A DNA stretch of 64,000 bases from Nannobrachium achirus. Lineage: Eukaryota; Chordata; Actinopteri; Myctophiformes; Myctophidae. The stretch lies in contig OY997639.1 in assembly GCA_963921795.1 (NCBI GenBank), forward strand, positions 58,599,195 through 58,663,194. Reading direction: 5' to 3'. Of this stretch, positions 25,064 to 37,300 are shown piece after piece; position 1 is the first letter of the stretch; each line of letters starts with the position of its first letter. The position numbers were made by a program, and so were the translations under genes. Below the pieces are notes generated by a model. That model saw only the letters and a program-made list of their open reading frames with translations. It did not search any database and had not been told where the DNA came from.

Positions 25064-25522
25064 ATACATGGGCAACTGGCGGCCCGGGGGCCACACATCT
25101 GCAGGTAAATACCGGAATACTGATTATAATTGATTTCAGCTGTTACAATTCCAAACATGACCTGCTTTAATTCCATCAGACTATATTAGTAGCTTAATGA
25201 CTAGTATAGTAGTATTTTATTTTATGTCCAATGTATTTGTATTTAAGCTCATAAAGTTAACATGAGTATATAACTAAATGCGTTTGAAATTAAATCAAAA
25301 TGTTACATTTCAGGATTCCAATTCAAAAATAACAAAAAAAAATTCAGGATTCCAATTCAAAAGAAGAAAAAATAGCTGATCTACTTGTAGATCTTCTATT
25401 TTTGCTTCTTTTGTATGAGATAGTACAATGACAAAGTAGGACGTAGCAATATGCAATGTGGCCCTCTGGGGTGAAGGTGGAAATAAAGTGGCCCTCGCCA
25501 TCATCAAAGTTGCCCACCCCTG
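25064..25522. mobile_element. MITE (CATGGGCAACTGGCGGCC) with about 65-bp flanking duplication
   Basis: Left end CATGGGCAACTGGCGGCCCG, right end AAGTTGCCCACCCCTG. A very short cassette at 25367-25402 is flanked by AAAAGAAG / CTTCTTTT. Host sequence at 25000-25063 recurs at 25521-25591, immediately after the element. Confidence 0.88.
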
Positions 25523-25945
25523 TGCTACTGTCTGTCTGAACATCAGACAGACTCCAATGCTGGTCTGGAGGCCGTGGGCCACTAATAGAACGATGCTGAG
25601 GGGCTCAGATCTGCCACATTCACTCCGAGGGAGTCGTCAGCTTGTTTGTTTGATGACGACCCCTCTGGATTTTGACAGAAAAACCCATCCGTGACTCATC
25701 TGTGTGAGCAGACGAGGGGCAGCCCTGATTGTTTTCACTGCTGCAGCTCTTGAAGCCAAGGGGAGAGTGGGGGGGTGGGTGGGCGATGGGGGTGGGGTGG
25801 GCAATCACTCTTGTGTTTAGCCTCCATTCATTTCACAGACGCAGCGCGCCCCGGCACGGAGAATCAAGTCCTTATATCTCCCCAAACATATACAGAGATT
25901 ACATCACCACGGGGCCAATGAGACAGAGACGCCCTGTTTTTTCCC

Positions 25946-25948
<3 letters not shown>

Positions 25949-25996
<48 letters not shown>
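25949..25996. repeat. (CA)n microsatellite
   Basis: About 46 bp of CA dinucleotide. Confidence 0.95.
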
Positions 25997-26000
<4 letters not shown>

Positions 26001-26673
26001 ACATTCAGTCATTCCAGTGTGTACAAAAGTGTTTCAAGGAGGAGGGGAGCGAGGGGGGGCAAATGTGCCCGAGGGAGGGGAATCTCTGAGGGGGTCTCCT
26101 GCCTCTCCGGTGCGTGAAATGGGCAGTGGAGCTAAGGGTCTCCGACCACCCCTCCTATACCTCTAGGAGAATGTGGCAGTATCTGACGAAGCTGTACACA
26201 GTACTCTGTCTGTTCATTCAGGTTATATCAACAGAGAGGAGGTTACCGTGCTGCCAATGTATACACACACACACACGCACACACACACATGCACACACAC
26301 ACGCGCGCGAGCGCACACACACACACGCGCATACACACCATGTACACAAAAGTTCTGAAAACCAAAACACTTTTGGTCCCTGGGACAGTGAAGTACATTG
26401 ATACAGGCTGTAAACTTGCAAAATTCCCTCTCATGCGAGCTCTAATTGCATTAAATACTGTACATACACACACACGCCTACTGTACGTACAAGTGCATTT
26501 ACTGTGCCTTTACCATCCAGTGTTCACGTAACTCAGAAAGTGTAAAGAATATGGGTCCTTTTATGCCCGTTTCTACCCGAGTTATAATTTCCTCATATTC
26601 AGACCCACAAGCATGAAGTGGAAAGGGAGAAACTGACGTTATGATATGAAGACATTTAGTGGGGCATCAAAGT

Positions 26674-26745
<72 letters not shown>
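26674..26745. repeat. (CA)n microsatellite
   Basis: About 70 bp of CA dinucleotide. A second, interrupted CA/CG stretch lies at 26264-26337. Confidence 0.97.
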
Positions 26746-26750
<5 letters not shown>

Positions 26751-26959
26751 TCTGTACATGCACAAACACGCACGTGCACTTACACACAGCCACACTGATC
26801 CCGACTGCGTTGCATTCATTCCTCTCAGTGAAGATCAGACCTGTGAAGTCTGAGGCAATAGCTCCAGGAAGAAAAGAGAAAAAAAGAAAAGGAAGAGAAG
26901 AGAAGAGAAGAGGGGGGTGGGGGGAGGTAGAAAAAGAAAAGTAGAAATCATTAAGCCCC

Positions 26960-27420
26960 ACTCAACAGGCTGCTTGGCAGAGCCCATTCCGGTTAGCCAT
27001 AAATCATTAAACCAATCATTAGTGTGAAAGGAACTTTTTAATAACCACTAATTAAGTTGATTTGAAAATAACATGTTTATTATTATTGGTTGCGGCTCTG
27101 GGGCCGTTTGGACAGGGGTTGTAGAAGGGTTTTGATTTAAGGGCTCTCTCTGTTTCGGCAACGGGGAAAGAGGAGGAAACTCGGAGAGGCTCCGAGACGG
27201 TGATGTCAGGGTTCCCGTGCGCTGCGAGATTACAGAAGTGAAATGTAGCTTTACCTTCATTTTCCAAGTTGTTAACAAGACTTTGATTATACAGCTTTCA
27301 ATTGCTGTACATAAGTCATTACGCCCTATAATGTCCCCGAGCTTAACTCTCTCCGTTCACGTTCATTTCATAAACAGATGTTGAGAAAAATCGGGTGATT
27401 TATTGGGAGAAAATTCCCAT
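26960..27420. promoter_or_regulatory. Candidate conserved non-coding element
   Basis: A 460-bp repeat-free stretch rich in homeodomain-type cores (AATCATTAAACCAATCATTA, ACCACTAATTAAG) and with complex sequence up to CATTTCATAAACAG. Nothing here looks coding. Enhancer function is inference from composition. Confidence 0.35.
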
Positions 27421-27840
27421 ATTTTTTTCTTCTAAACACGAAGGTCACATTTTACCATTGATTGAATCAGTACAGTCCCTACATGTAGCCTACTGTACCT
27501 ACCACTCTTAATATCCATCATTCATTCTTTTACGAACGGCTACTACAGAATATTAGCCACAGACGAACTTCAGCACCTCATTAATATATCAACTCATACT
27601 CGATTATGAAACAAGCTAATAATGTCAAGATGTCATAACAAAATATTTCTGCCTTCGGCTGAGGCTATGTTCGTACTCAGCTATGCTCAGATGTGACGTG
27701 TGCCAAAAAAAGTCTTGTTTATTTTCCTACAACCACGGTTGTAATCAGTGTATCTTCTCCTACAAGGAAGTTTATACTGCAATTATTTGTATTTGTCCCC
27801 GCAGTGCATGCAGTTACGCTGCGTTCCATGTGGGGAGGTT

Positions 27841-27897
27841 GTTGGAGGTGAGGTGGGGTTTGGGGTGGGGTGGGGTGGGGTGGGGTAGGGGTGGGGC
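27841..27897 (+). repeat. GGGGT-repeat G-rich tract
   Basis: Six or more G4 runs at 4-6 bp spacing (GGGGTGGGGTGGGGTGGGGT), strongly capable of G-quadruplex formation on the plus strand. Confidence 0.85.
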
Positions 27898-28217
27898 CGG
27901 GCTGCTACCCACACATGGAATGGCCTGATTACAGATTCAGTACGTGCCACAAAGGAAACCGCAAAGGCCAATCAGTGAATTTCCCTCCCCAGCATCACAA
28001 ACAAACAACCAGGATCACCTTCGATCACTCCCAAGGACTTCACTCTCCCTGTACCCCTTCTTGCCACCTCCTCTTTCGATTGATGCTAGTGGCTGACCAA
28101 GATATGGCTACTATGCAGACATACAGTATCTTGGTCACTTGTTTCTCGTGTTCGTTTTTGTTTTGTTTTTGTTTTTTGGTCTTGATTTTGGCATCTTAGT
28201 TTCTTGATGCACCACAC

Positions 28218-28574
28218 CAGGGGTCAGCAACCTTCTTGAAATGAAGTGCCATGTTTTTATTTTCTAGATCAGTGTTCTAGTCAGTGTGCCATGTCAGCAT
28301 GAATTTTACTGACATCCCATCAAAGTACTGACATATTTTGATTGTCAGGACATTATAATAACGATATTTAGACTTCAGAATTTTAATGAATGTACAATTA
28401 TGTGCAGAATGTAATTGGTTGCAAATTAGGCCGGTGACTTAATTTAATTGACCACGTTTAAAACAATATTTGATTTTAAAATATAAAGCTTCTCTCTCAC
28501 ACTTCTGCCAGTGTGCCAGTGATCACCATCCCCTGTGCCAATGTTGGCACTCGTGCCTAAGGTTGCCTACACTG
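28218..28574. mobile_element. hAT-like MITE (CAGGGGTCAGCAACC)
   Basis: Ends CAGGGGTCAGCAACCTTCTT and AAGGTTGCCTACACTG, with inner GTGCCATG / TGTGCCA motifs repeated. No cassette. Confidence 0.7.
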
Positions 28575-29296
28575 TCCTCTCTGCATTCGAATGAAATCAT
28601 AATTGTTCTTCTTCTATCTTCCTAACCCTAACCCTTTTTCTACTATAAGTCAAGTGTAGGAGAGTGTGCTAAATGCCTAGATTGTGTTTATGTTTATTTA
28701 ACTTTCAGCATGATCGATCACATGGATTTAGGAAGACAGGTAGCCTACCATTAAAAAGAAGAAAAAAAAGAAAGAAAAACACTAATTTATTTAGCTGATT
28801 ACTATAAAACTTCAATCTCAATATATCGAAAGTTCAGAGTTGTCCAGAACTGTACATTGTAGATTGTAATTATTTGACCCACAGCCGACCTTCATTGACC
28901 ACCACTGGCCTGCCAGTCATGATAATACCAACGCACGCGCCTTCCTTCCCCTTTTATCGCTGAGAGCGTCTTCTTTATCCTCTAGGGCTGAGGATAATAG
29001 AACCTTGTTCTCCCAGCGGCCGAGAGGGAGGTAAACAAGATGGAGTGATTAGGATGGTCCCGCTCACCTGAGCATGGCATTGCCAGGAGGGGGAGGAGGA
29101 GGGGGGCTGGTTATCCATCCGGAGAATAAACACAGGCTGTGGATAGTTGACATGATACATTTCAGAGCTCAGGTTGGTCCAAGTCTTCTGCAACACAGGA
29201 TGAAGGAGGGTTATAATTGCGTCATACTGTATCGCCACGGTCGGAAACAGAAACCTTGTATGTCCATGTTTCCATAAATGGATCTACAATGCAGAT
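28575..29296. other. Unique sequence, no gene seen
   Basis: Contains a partial family D end near 29232-29270 (GAAACCTTGTATGTCCATG). Otherwise no element ends or exons. Confidence 0.4.
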
Positions 29297-29300
29297 TTAA

Positions 29301-29979
29301 AGGGGAGAACCACCCATTTTCAATATTGAACTATGTACCTTTGAGTTCAGGGGCGTCAATTGGGTATGCAGCTTCCATACCCTGGGTCCAGGGGGAAAAT
29401 AAAAGTTACTTTTAAATATGAATCCATGAATGTCTCTTAGTCTACTGTGACTGGTTATTATGTTGTTAAATTACAGTAAAATAACTACAAATGCAACATT
29501 TCACAACATGGTCACTTTAACAAGGTATTATAATTATATTCTCCACACTTGTATTCTCCCCATCTTGACAGAATGGTATATTCCCAGGTTCTGCAGGTCA
29601 GCTGCACAGGTGCAATGCACTTGAACAACCGTTCCAGGCTGCCATATCCAGCCCAAGAAACCATAGAAACGGAGGTGCGCGTGCAAGACACCAGTCATGT
29701 TGCCATACCTTAGCTTTTTCTGAACTGACACCACTGTTTGAGTTGTTATTTGGAAATAATAAAAAAGTCCCCCCCCACCCCTTCTGTGTTGCCTAGAACT
29801 GGAGTATTGATTTTGGAGTTTGTATTGCAAAGTACACAGTGATGATGTCATCACAGTGTGATGATGTCATACAAACCCCAAAATCAATCCTCCAGTTCTA
29901 GGCAACACAGAAGGGAAGGGGGGTTTCTTATTTCCACTCAACTCCTCTAAGGACATATGAAAATGGGTGGTTTCCCCCT
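29301..29979. mobile_element. piggyBac-like palindromic MITE (TTAA) carrying a nested hAT-like element
   Basis: TTAA at 29297-29300 and 29980-29983 flank AGGGGAGAACCACCC and GGGTGGTTTCCCCCT. The inner arms around ACTGGAGTATTGATTTTGG and AATCAATCCTCCAGTT are inverted. The 389-bp element at 29348-29736 is inserted in the left arm. Confidence 0.88.
29348..29736 (-). mobile_element. hAT-like MITE (family J), perfect 8-bp TSD
   Basis: Ends CAGGGGCGTCAATTGGGTAT and TGAACTGACACCACTG, flanked by TTTGAGTT on both sides. The same family in inverse orientation is at 23727-24189. Confidence 0.93.
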
Positions 29980-30174
29980 TTAATGCAGTTATTATTTAGT
30001 CACAATCTCCTGTGATTATCTTTTTCGCAATGGTCATGAGCATCGCGACACAACCTCGTCAAGTGTAAAATAGGGCCACAATTTGGTGGAAAGAAATACG
30101 AAATATGGAGATACAAGGTTTCTACCCAACAGCGACGAATACGCAAAGGTGTGCTTCTGCTCCCAGGAGGCTTA

Positions 30175-30334
30175 TCGTTACTGTCAGGCAGAAAACTCTT
30201 ATCTTCATATTCTAACTTTTTGTGTTTTTTTTATGCGTAAATGAATTCCCTACTTGATCATAGTACAGTGTCACACAAAATCAGCAACAGTTCAGGATAC
30301 AGTATGAGTATGAGGTTTCCACCCGACCAAGATG
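30175..30334. mobile_element. Family D-like MITE without cassette
   Basis: Ends TCGTTACTGTCAGGCAGAAA and TGAGGTTTCCACCCGACCAA. The interior CACACAAAATCAGCAACAGT corresponds to an unoccupied version of the site filled at 37403-37494. Confidence 0.7.
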
Positions 30335-30414
30335 TTATATAGATGTGGCAGAGCAGCATTTTGCCCTTCTAGGCAGCATTGTACTTCCATTGTACTTCTG
30401 GGAGTCTTTTCACA

Positions 30415-30965
30415 ATAGCCGGGGAGCCGCAGGCCCAAAATTCGAGAGGACCTGTGATGTCATAACATACTTTTTATTTTTGTTTTTTCTATTAATTTGG
30501 TCAATAAGGTACACAGAATGAGAGGCCTGCTCTGCCAGAAACATTGCGAAAAAAAAAAAAGTCCCATCGACGTCACTATACAGGAAAAGAATACAAAAAT
30601 AAATCTGCTTTAAGTAGCATGTGAGGGGTCAAACCAGGGGTTCTTCATGATTCTGAATCCATTGCAAGCATTTGTTTTGCATGAAAAACCCAAGGAATGA
30701 GGAAGGAATGTTTTTCATTTAATTTCTTGCAATGGATTCAGAATCATGAAGAACCCCTAGTTTGACCCCTCACATGCTACTTAAAGCAGATTTTCTTTTT
30801 ATTATTTTCTTGTATAGTGAAGTCGATGGGACAGAGAATATACAAATGGCCATAACTTTTTAATGACCAAATGAATAGAAAAAACAAAAATAAAAAGTAT
30901 GTCATGACGTCACAGGTAAAATCCTATTCTTTGAGCTTTTGGGCGAGTGGCTCCCCGACTACAAT
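30415..30965. mobile_element. Large palindromic MITE, arms about 265 bp
   Basis: The sequence folds back over its whole length. ATAGCCGGGGAGCCGC at the left pairs with AGTGGCTCCCCGACTACAAT at the right, and AATCATGAAGAACCCCTAG with the matching left segment. It has no cassette at its centre. Fragments occur at 44230 and 60415. Confidence 0.9.
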
Positions 30966-31078
30966 CTCACAACAAACAATCCAACAGTCCCGGACTCACT
31001 AGTCAGAGTTGGTTCCTCTGCGCACTGATCCTGGAAGCCGGGAATGACATAATACATTTTGAGAAAGCGCTCAGGTTG

Positions 31079-31225
<147 letters not shown>

Positions 31226-31849
31226 TGTGTGAGTTGTTGTGTGCTGTGTGAGAGCCAGTGGATAAAGGGGGTGGTGTCTATGTGCGTGCGTGCGTGCGTG
31301 TGTGTGTGTGTGTGTGTGAGCGAGCAATACTGTAGTAAGTATTACAACAACAAGGGGAGGTGAAGTGAGGTGGCTGTGTTTGGGGCGGGGGTGGGGGGAG
31401 GAGGGGGCTGCTGGTGAGGTCATTGTGATTGAAGCAAGAAGATGTAGAAATATCTGAACATCTACGCCATGCGTTGTCCAACATTCACATCATAATCCTC
31501 TCCTGGGGAGTGTTGGTCAGTGAAGCCTGACAACAATTCAATCCAGAGCAAAAGTTGCAAGAGATGGGCTGGGGCTTAGAGTTAAGGACATGGGAACCAG
31601 CAGACAAAGTCAAGAGGCTTTGAACTGCACACTTGTATTGCCAGGAGAATCGTATACGTACACTGTACGGTATAGATCCCAGTCTCAGCAGGCGACTGAA
31701 GAAGTTTGGCATGAGGCCCATGGCCCTTTTGTGACAATTCCTCGAGATTCTTTTGAAAATGTTTCAGAAAAAGCTGATCTACCAGCTGCTGCGCATTATG
31801 GGCTTGCATCTATTTTTGAATAGCTGAAGAATAAAATAGTCAAAGTGGG

Positions 31850-32660
31850 TAAACTGATTTTTATTCTATAAACTGACTTCTCTGGGGACCCCCAAGGACC
31901 TCCCCGGGTCCCACTTTGAGAACGACTGTTCCATAGAGTCACCACTGAGGGAATCCTGACTGGCTGCATCACTTATCAAGGACCCTAGCCACCAGAACCA
32001 CACAGTTACAGTGGCTACCACACAGCCTCAAGGTCAGGGCCAGAAGGCTCAGACAGATGCTTCCACCAGGCAACTAAGTTGATGAGCACTACTAGCCAAT
32101 CGAAATATGTCAATCTGCAGTCACTGAATAAGGTGATTGGGCGCCGTCTTTAAATATCATCTGCACTTTCACCACCAGCGTTTTAGACTCCAATGGGGTT
32201 CTTTCTCCTATTAAAAGCTCTTAGGCTACTATTAATCTTGATCTCAATCACTGGAAGTTAAATAACTATCTTCAACAGGCGGTCTGATTGTCTGTTTGTG
32301 GACACTGGCCCTGCACATGTGTCAAAGGATGTGTGCGCCGTGAACGTGGGTGACCGTGGCAGTGGATAATGGCCACATTATTGCGTAGCACAACTGTGTA
32401 AATGCTCCCTTCCGCTGCAGGCTCTCCCGCTGAGGTGGTCAACACACATGTTGAGCAAATTCACATGCACGCAGAAACACACTATTCACATATATTCACA
32501 CACACGTATGCACGCACACACACACACACACACACACACGCACAGAAAGAGTGAGCGGAGAGAAAGAATGAAAATGTAGGGACTTGGAGAGAAAGCATAT
32601 GTCCTAAATAAACACACAAACACCCAATAAAGCAAATATATCTGGAAATGTAAGGACCCG
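31850..32660. other. Unique sequence and a short CA run, no gene seen
   Basis: 31880-31935 carries MITE-like text (GGGTCCCACTTTGAGAACGA). A short (CA)n is at 32515-32538. The rest is unique. Confidence 0.4.
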
Positions 32661-32667
32661 TCTAAAA

Positions 32668-33003
32668 CAGTGGTTCCCAAACTTTTTAGCCCGTGACCCT
32701 CCAGAGAAATTAGCCATTTGCCTGTGACCCAAACTACTAGTGAAAACAGCAGAGCTCACAACAAGTCGCTTTGCGCTGCGTTGTGAGCTTGTAGATCGGC
32801 TATTTTCACTACTTCTTAATGATAATTTTCTTACATTTATGGAATTTCTTAGATGTATTTGTTTGTTTCAAAATGTACCAAAAGGAATCTTTTGTGGAGG
32901 GGAAAATGTTTTGAAACTGGGATTTTTACTCGAGCCGCGACCCATAAAATTGGTCTGTGAGTGACCCACAAATGGGTCCCGACACACTGTTTGGGAACCA
33001 GTG
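32668..33003. mobile_element. hAT-like MITE (CAGTGGTTCCCAAACT) with cassette
   Basis: Left end CAGTGGTTCCCAAACTTTTT, right end CACTGTTTGGGAACCAGTGG. Cassette at 32740-32809 flanked by TAGTG / CACTA. Confidence 0.8.
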
Positions 33004-33283
33004 GTCCAGAACGTTCAATGATGTTAAAACATTTGACTCCTACAGGTGTGTGGGGAGATTAAAGAGAAAGAGAGGGTTATAGAGGGCCATATATATAGGT
33101 TCCCATGCAGCGGTCCCCCGTGCAGCTGGGGATCGCCCAGGCACCTTTACCCGGGGGTCCCGGGAATAAATCATCCATCCTGCCCCCATGTTCTACAGCA
33201 ATCAAGCTTAGAGCAGAGCACCTGGGCAGAGCAGGTGACAGTCATATAGTTTAATCCCCACGGTCCCGGAGGTCACCCTCGAT

Positions 33284-33697
33284 CAGTGGTTCTCAACCTT
33301 TTCAGGCCGCGACCCACAAAATAATCATATTTTAACTGGGGACCCCCCCCCCCCCCCCCCCCAACCTTGACGAGCACTAAGCGTTGATGAGGCATTACAT
33401 GTATAACATGGTTCTATTGTGAAAATAGCAGAGCTACATGCTCACAACGCCTCGCAATGCGAGGCGTTGTGAGCATGTAGATCGGATATTTTTAAAATCT
33501 TTGCCTCTAATATTTGACAATTTGGCCAATGTTTAATTTGTCATGTTAGAGGCATTAAAAAGTCCTTAAATTGTGAATTTAGAAATGTGCAGAAACCTTG
33601 GTTTGTTTACAGTTGTGTGAGAAAACATATTTTGCACATTAAGTTAATCATCTGGGGACCCCCCCGGGGGTCCCAACCCACAGGTTGAGAACCACTG
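33284..33697. mobile_element. Family A hAT-like MITE with 73-bp flanking duplication
   Basis: Ends CAGTGGTTCTCAACCTTTTC and CAGGTTGAGAACCACTG. Cassette at 33421-33490. The 73 bp at 33207-33279 recur at 33699-33771 with three mismatches, the second copy starting at the element's end. Confidence 0.92.
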
Positions 33698-34189
33698 GCT
33701 TAGAGCAGAGCACCTGGGCAGAGCAGGTGACGGTCATATAGTTTAATCCCCACGGCCCAGGAGGTCACCCTGTTCCCACACACATACAGTATGGATAACA
33801 AGCGCTGAAATGCCCCCCCACACAGGCAGACTGAATCAAATTACTCCCCACACCGGACACAATAAAGTTAATTCTCTGCCGATTCATTGAGAGTTCAGAG
33901 GGGCCACGGAGCAGATTGTTTCATGTGAGAATGGTTAACCACTTGAGCCCTATTCTATTCACCTGCATGAATCAAAACAGCATCCCGGTTCCGACAATGG
34001 AACAATTAAGGGGAGAGCGCTTGTTTTTCGGTGGAGATGACGGAGGCACGCCGGCGTTATATTATAAACACAATCTGATCTAGCAATCATGACATATATG
34101 CTATTTATTATAATCACTAATTCACTATGAAGTGTCTTTAATTATAATTAAAGTAAAAATCACACCCGTGTGAACTGAGCGGTGGTCGT

Positions 34190-34191
<2 letters not shown>

Positions 34192-34281
<90 letters not shown>

Positions 34282-34349
34282 CGTGCGTGTGTGTGCACTT
34301 GTGTGTGTGAAGAAAACACAGCCTGTGTGTGACCGCCCCCTCCCCTCCC

Positions 34350-34424
<75 letters not shown>
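34192..34424. repeat. Two (TG)n microsatellites separated by 70 bp
   Basis: 34192-34277 and 34351-34424. They sit between GAACTGAGCGGTGGT (34175) and ACCACCGCTCA (34596), the same end motifs as the insert at 22443-23108, so they appear to have expanded inside a dispersed element. Confidence 0.9.
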
Positions 34425-35005
34425 ACGCGCGCGTGCGTGTGTGAGAGAGAGAGAGAGTATTGCAGTTGATGCTCAGACTAGACTCAACAGCACCCTCTCT
34501 GGTCACTGAGTGGTAGTTCAGGCTACATACACACATACATACACGGATACACGGATACACGGATACACACACGGCCATGCTATGGAGCGGTCTACCACCG
34601 CTCAAAAATAGTCAAATAACAAACAAGGACAAATTGTTCTGCCCACAACCTTATCAAACCAAAATGCCTAAACTGTAAATGTAGGCCTATTATAACTATG
34701 ATAATGGTTCTTAATTAGTCCCAATTATTAAGTATAATACTTATAGGGTTAGTAAATCGTAAATAGTAAATCTTCAGCCCCCGAATTTCGTCACCTCCGC
34801 GTGGTCCAGGGGAACACAACGGAGCACTCCCTACCTCCGGTTCAGCCAATCACAAGCTTCCACTGCCGATACCGGGATGCTGTTTTGATACACGCTATTC
34901 ACCTTATTCCTGGCCCCGCCCCCGGCTTCCTGTTCATATCCTGAAAGAGGCTGAAAAACATATTTTGGTTTCCTGTGTCCTTGCATTAAAGTGTCAGTAG
35001 ATGGA

Positions 35006-35572
35006 CAGTGGTTCCAAATCTTTTCATATCAAGGACCCCAGATTAACATATTTGTCCACAGTCGCAGACCCCAATCTTTCATAGACCTGGCTGCTTGTTT
35101 CTTTGGCAAAATCTGGCAACAGACAATTCCCTGTCACTTCCTTACTTGGGAGGAAGTGAAAAAATGTTTTTGAAGCAGCACACGGAGAAAAGCTTTCTAG
35201 CGCCCTCTGTAAAAGGCAATGGCTGCCTCCCAGAGAGGGCCAGGAATAAGGTGAATATGCTTTGTCCTATGATGGTGTCGTGTGGCGATCTTCGAGCTTG
35301 TCAAGTTTAGTTTGAAGGTTGGCTATTTTCACTATTTTTGAAAGGGTTTCAAAGGTTTTGGAAGTTTTCGCCTATAATGATCTGGCCAAACTAGGGACAG
35401 CATGGTTTTAAAGGGACAATTGTGCAAATGGCACCAAATTCATTTGTTCCATTTGTACAATCTTGGAGTGACAGTCCCCTAATGGTCCTTTTGGTTCAGT
35501 GTCAATAATTTAGCTTGGGGATAACTACCTCAAGGACCCCTGGGGATCCTTAGACCCTACAATGAGAACCAG
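35006..35572. mobile_element. Diverged family-A-like MITE with cassette remnant
   Basis: Left end CAGTGGTTCCAAATCTTTTC, right end CCTACAATGAGAACCAGCTC. A remnant cassette at 35282-35332 retains only GAGCTTG and GGCTATTTTCACTA. Confidence 0.55.
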
Positions 35573-35949
35573 CTCTGGTTCTAAAAGGTCTGGCCCTTTT
35601 CCACCAGGGTTGAAATGGACCGGTTCAGTTCTTTTTTTCCTGCCTAATTTTGAACCAGTTCAGAGTGTTTCCACTGGTTCCTAAAAGTTGGTTTGGAACT
35701 GGAACCAAAAAAAAACAAAACACCAAGGTTCCAAGAATCTAGATCGGAACCAGTTCTAGAACCAAACCTCTGAATGACGTCATATTGTAGTTTAGACAGA
35801 GCCGAACCAAAATAAATTTGGCACTAAAAGTGGAGTTGATCGGCCCTAACACTGAGGCTTTTACAGTGTACAGTACAGTGTAGATTGGGGTCCCAGAGAA
35901 AAAACTCAAACAGGGGGTGCATGGCAATGCATATCAAATGGGGGTCCTT

Positions 35950-36130
35950 GGGGCGCCCGCTGGCCTACTGGTCCAGGCACATACCACATAGGCATTGCCA
36001 CATAGGCATTGATGCCTGATGGTGTCGCCGGTTCGATCACTGATCTGGACGACCTTTGCCGCGTGTCACTCTCCATCTCTCCCCCCATTTCCTATACTGT
36101 GCCATCGAATAAAGGCATAAAAAAGCTTTA
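35950..36130 (+). mobile_element. tRNA-derived SINE (10952 family) with about 14-bp TSD
   Basis: A-box-like TGGCCTACTGG and B box GGTTCGATCAC, tail GAATAAAGGCATAAAA. The flanks AAATGGGGGTCCTT (before) and AAACTGGGGGTCCTT (after) are a near-perfect duplication. An internal CCACATAGGCATTG is duplicated in tandem. Confidence 0.88.
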
Positions 36131-36149
36131 AACTGGGGGTCCTTGAATG

Positions 36150-37290
36150 AAAAAGGTTCAGAAACAATGGTCTACAGAACATAACACATAACACACATAA
36201 ATAGGGAAGGCTGAAACTGAAAGTGGATTTAAAGGTACTCCTAGATGTTGACAAAAGACAAAGTCCCCTGAACATAAGTGCACTGTACGGTGAGAGGGGA
36301 CCCACTTGAGACCCCCCTAATACACACACACACCACACCCTAAACCCCCCCTCCAGCCCCCCCCCCCCAAAAAAAAAATCCCACCTCCCTGGCCCCTCCT
36401 AGTATCATGTTCTATATGACTTTGGAATTGGCCCAGTGTCTGTTCATTCACTTAGTGTGCACATTTTCCACACGGCCCCCGGAATGTCTTTTACACGTTT
36501 TCTGATTCCTCAAAAAAAGAAGAAAAAAAAAAGATGGAAAATAATGAAGGCGGCGCAGAAACCGAAGTCAGCGCTGTGTTCACACCAGATTATTCATTAC
36601 CACTATAATGTTTTTCTTTCATTGCCAAAGTATGTTTCCCTCGTACGAGAAGTAAAAGCATGTGTTGTTTGTCTGCCAGACCAGCGCTCGTTAATCACGA
36701 CAATATCTAGGAGATTTCCACCCATGCTATGTACAGTGATTTGCTTCACGTCAGATGGGGAGACCATCTAACATAACAATCCGGCGTGAGATCAGATATA
36801 CGTTAAATTAACGTTTGTTTTCTCTTTAAGGGCTCAATCGTCACTATTTACATTACATTATTTATAGCCCGGTCCTAGTATCATAGTCACTCGAGTAAAA
36901 AGTAAAAAAAAAAAAAGAGAGATTCCTTGATACGATTCTCATCTGATAGAATTATTACGGGCCCGCCTACTGGCCTCCTTCCCATTTCCTCTCCTCCTCC
37001 TCCGATAAGGAGGTGCACTCCCTGACATTCCCAGCCGCACGTGACGAGGCCTCCGCAGTTATCGCCTCAACCTGTGACTGTGTAACAGTCGCTGCAGCTG
37101 TAACATCCATCAGCCTAAGAGCTGTAACATACCACTCCGTCACTGCTACCTCGCAGCCTGCTTTCCCACTCGCCTAGGGTTCTCACAGTGCTCTTGGTGT
37201 CTGCAGCGCGCTGATTCTCAACCGTTTTTCATTTCAACTACCTCCAGTTTGACATGCGTCAGACCACGCCACGGACCCCCATTTGACTCG
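36150..37290. other. Unique sequence without a recognised gene
   Basis: No exon or element ends recognised. A C-run and A-run occur at 36343-36380. From 36960 to 37200 the sequence is complex (CATTCCCAGCCGCACGTGAC) and non-repetitive. Confidence 0.35.
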
Positions 37291-37300
37291 ATTTACCATA

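Noticed and set aside
31590-31823. 77-codon open frame ending in HYGLASIFE
   Set aside because: Its second half is a decayed palindromic cassette and MITE sequence, so the frame is not a real exon.
33420-33490. Palindromic cassette as a CRISPR-like repeat array
   Set aside because: Copies are dispersed, lie inside eukaryotic MITEs and have no regular spacers or cas genes.
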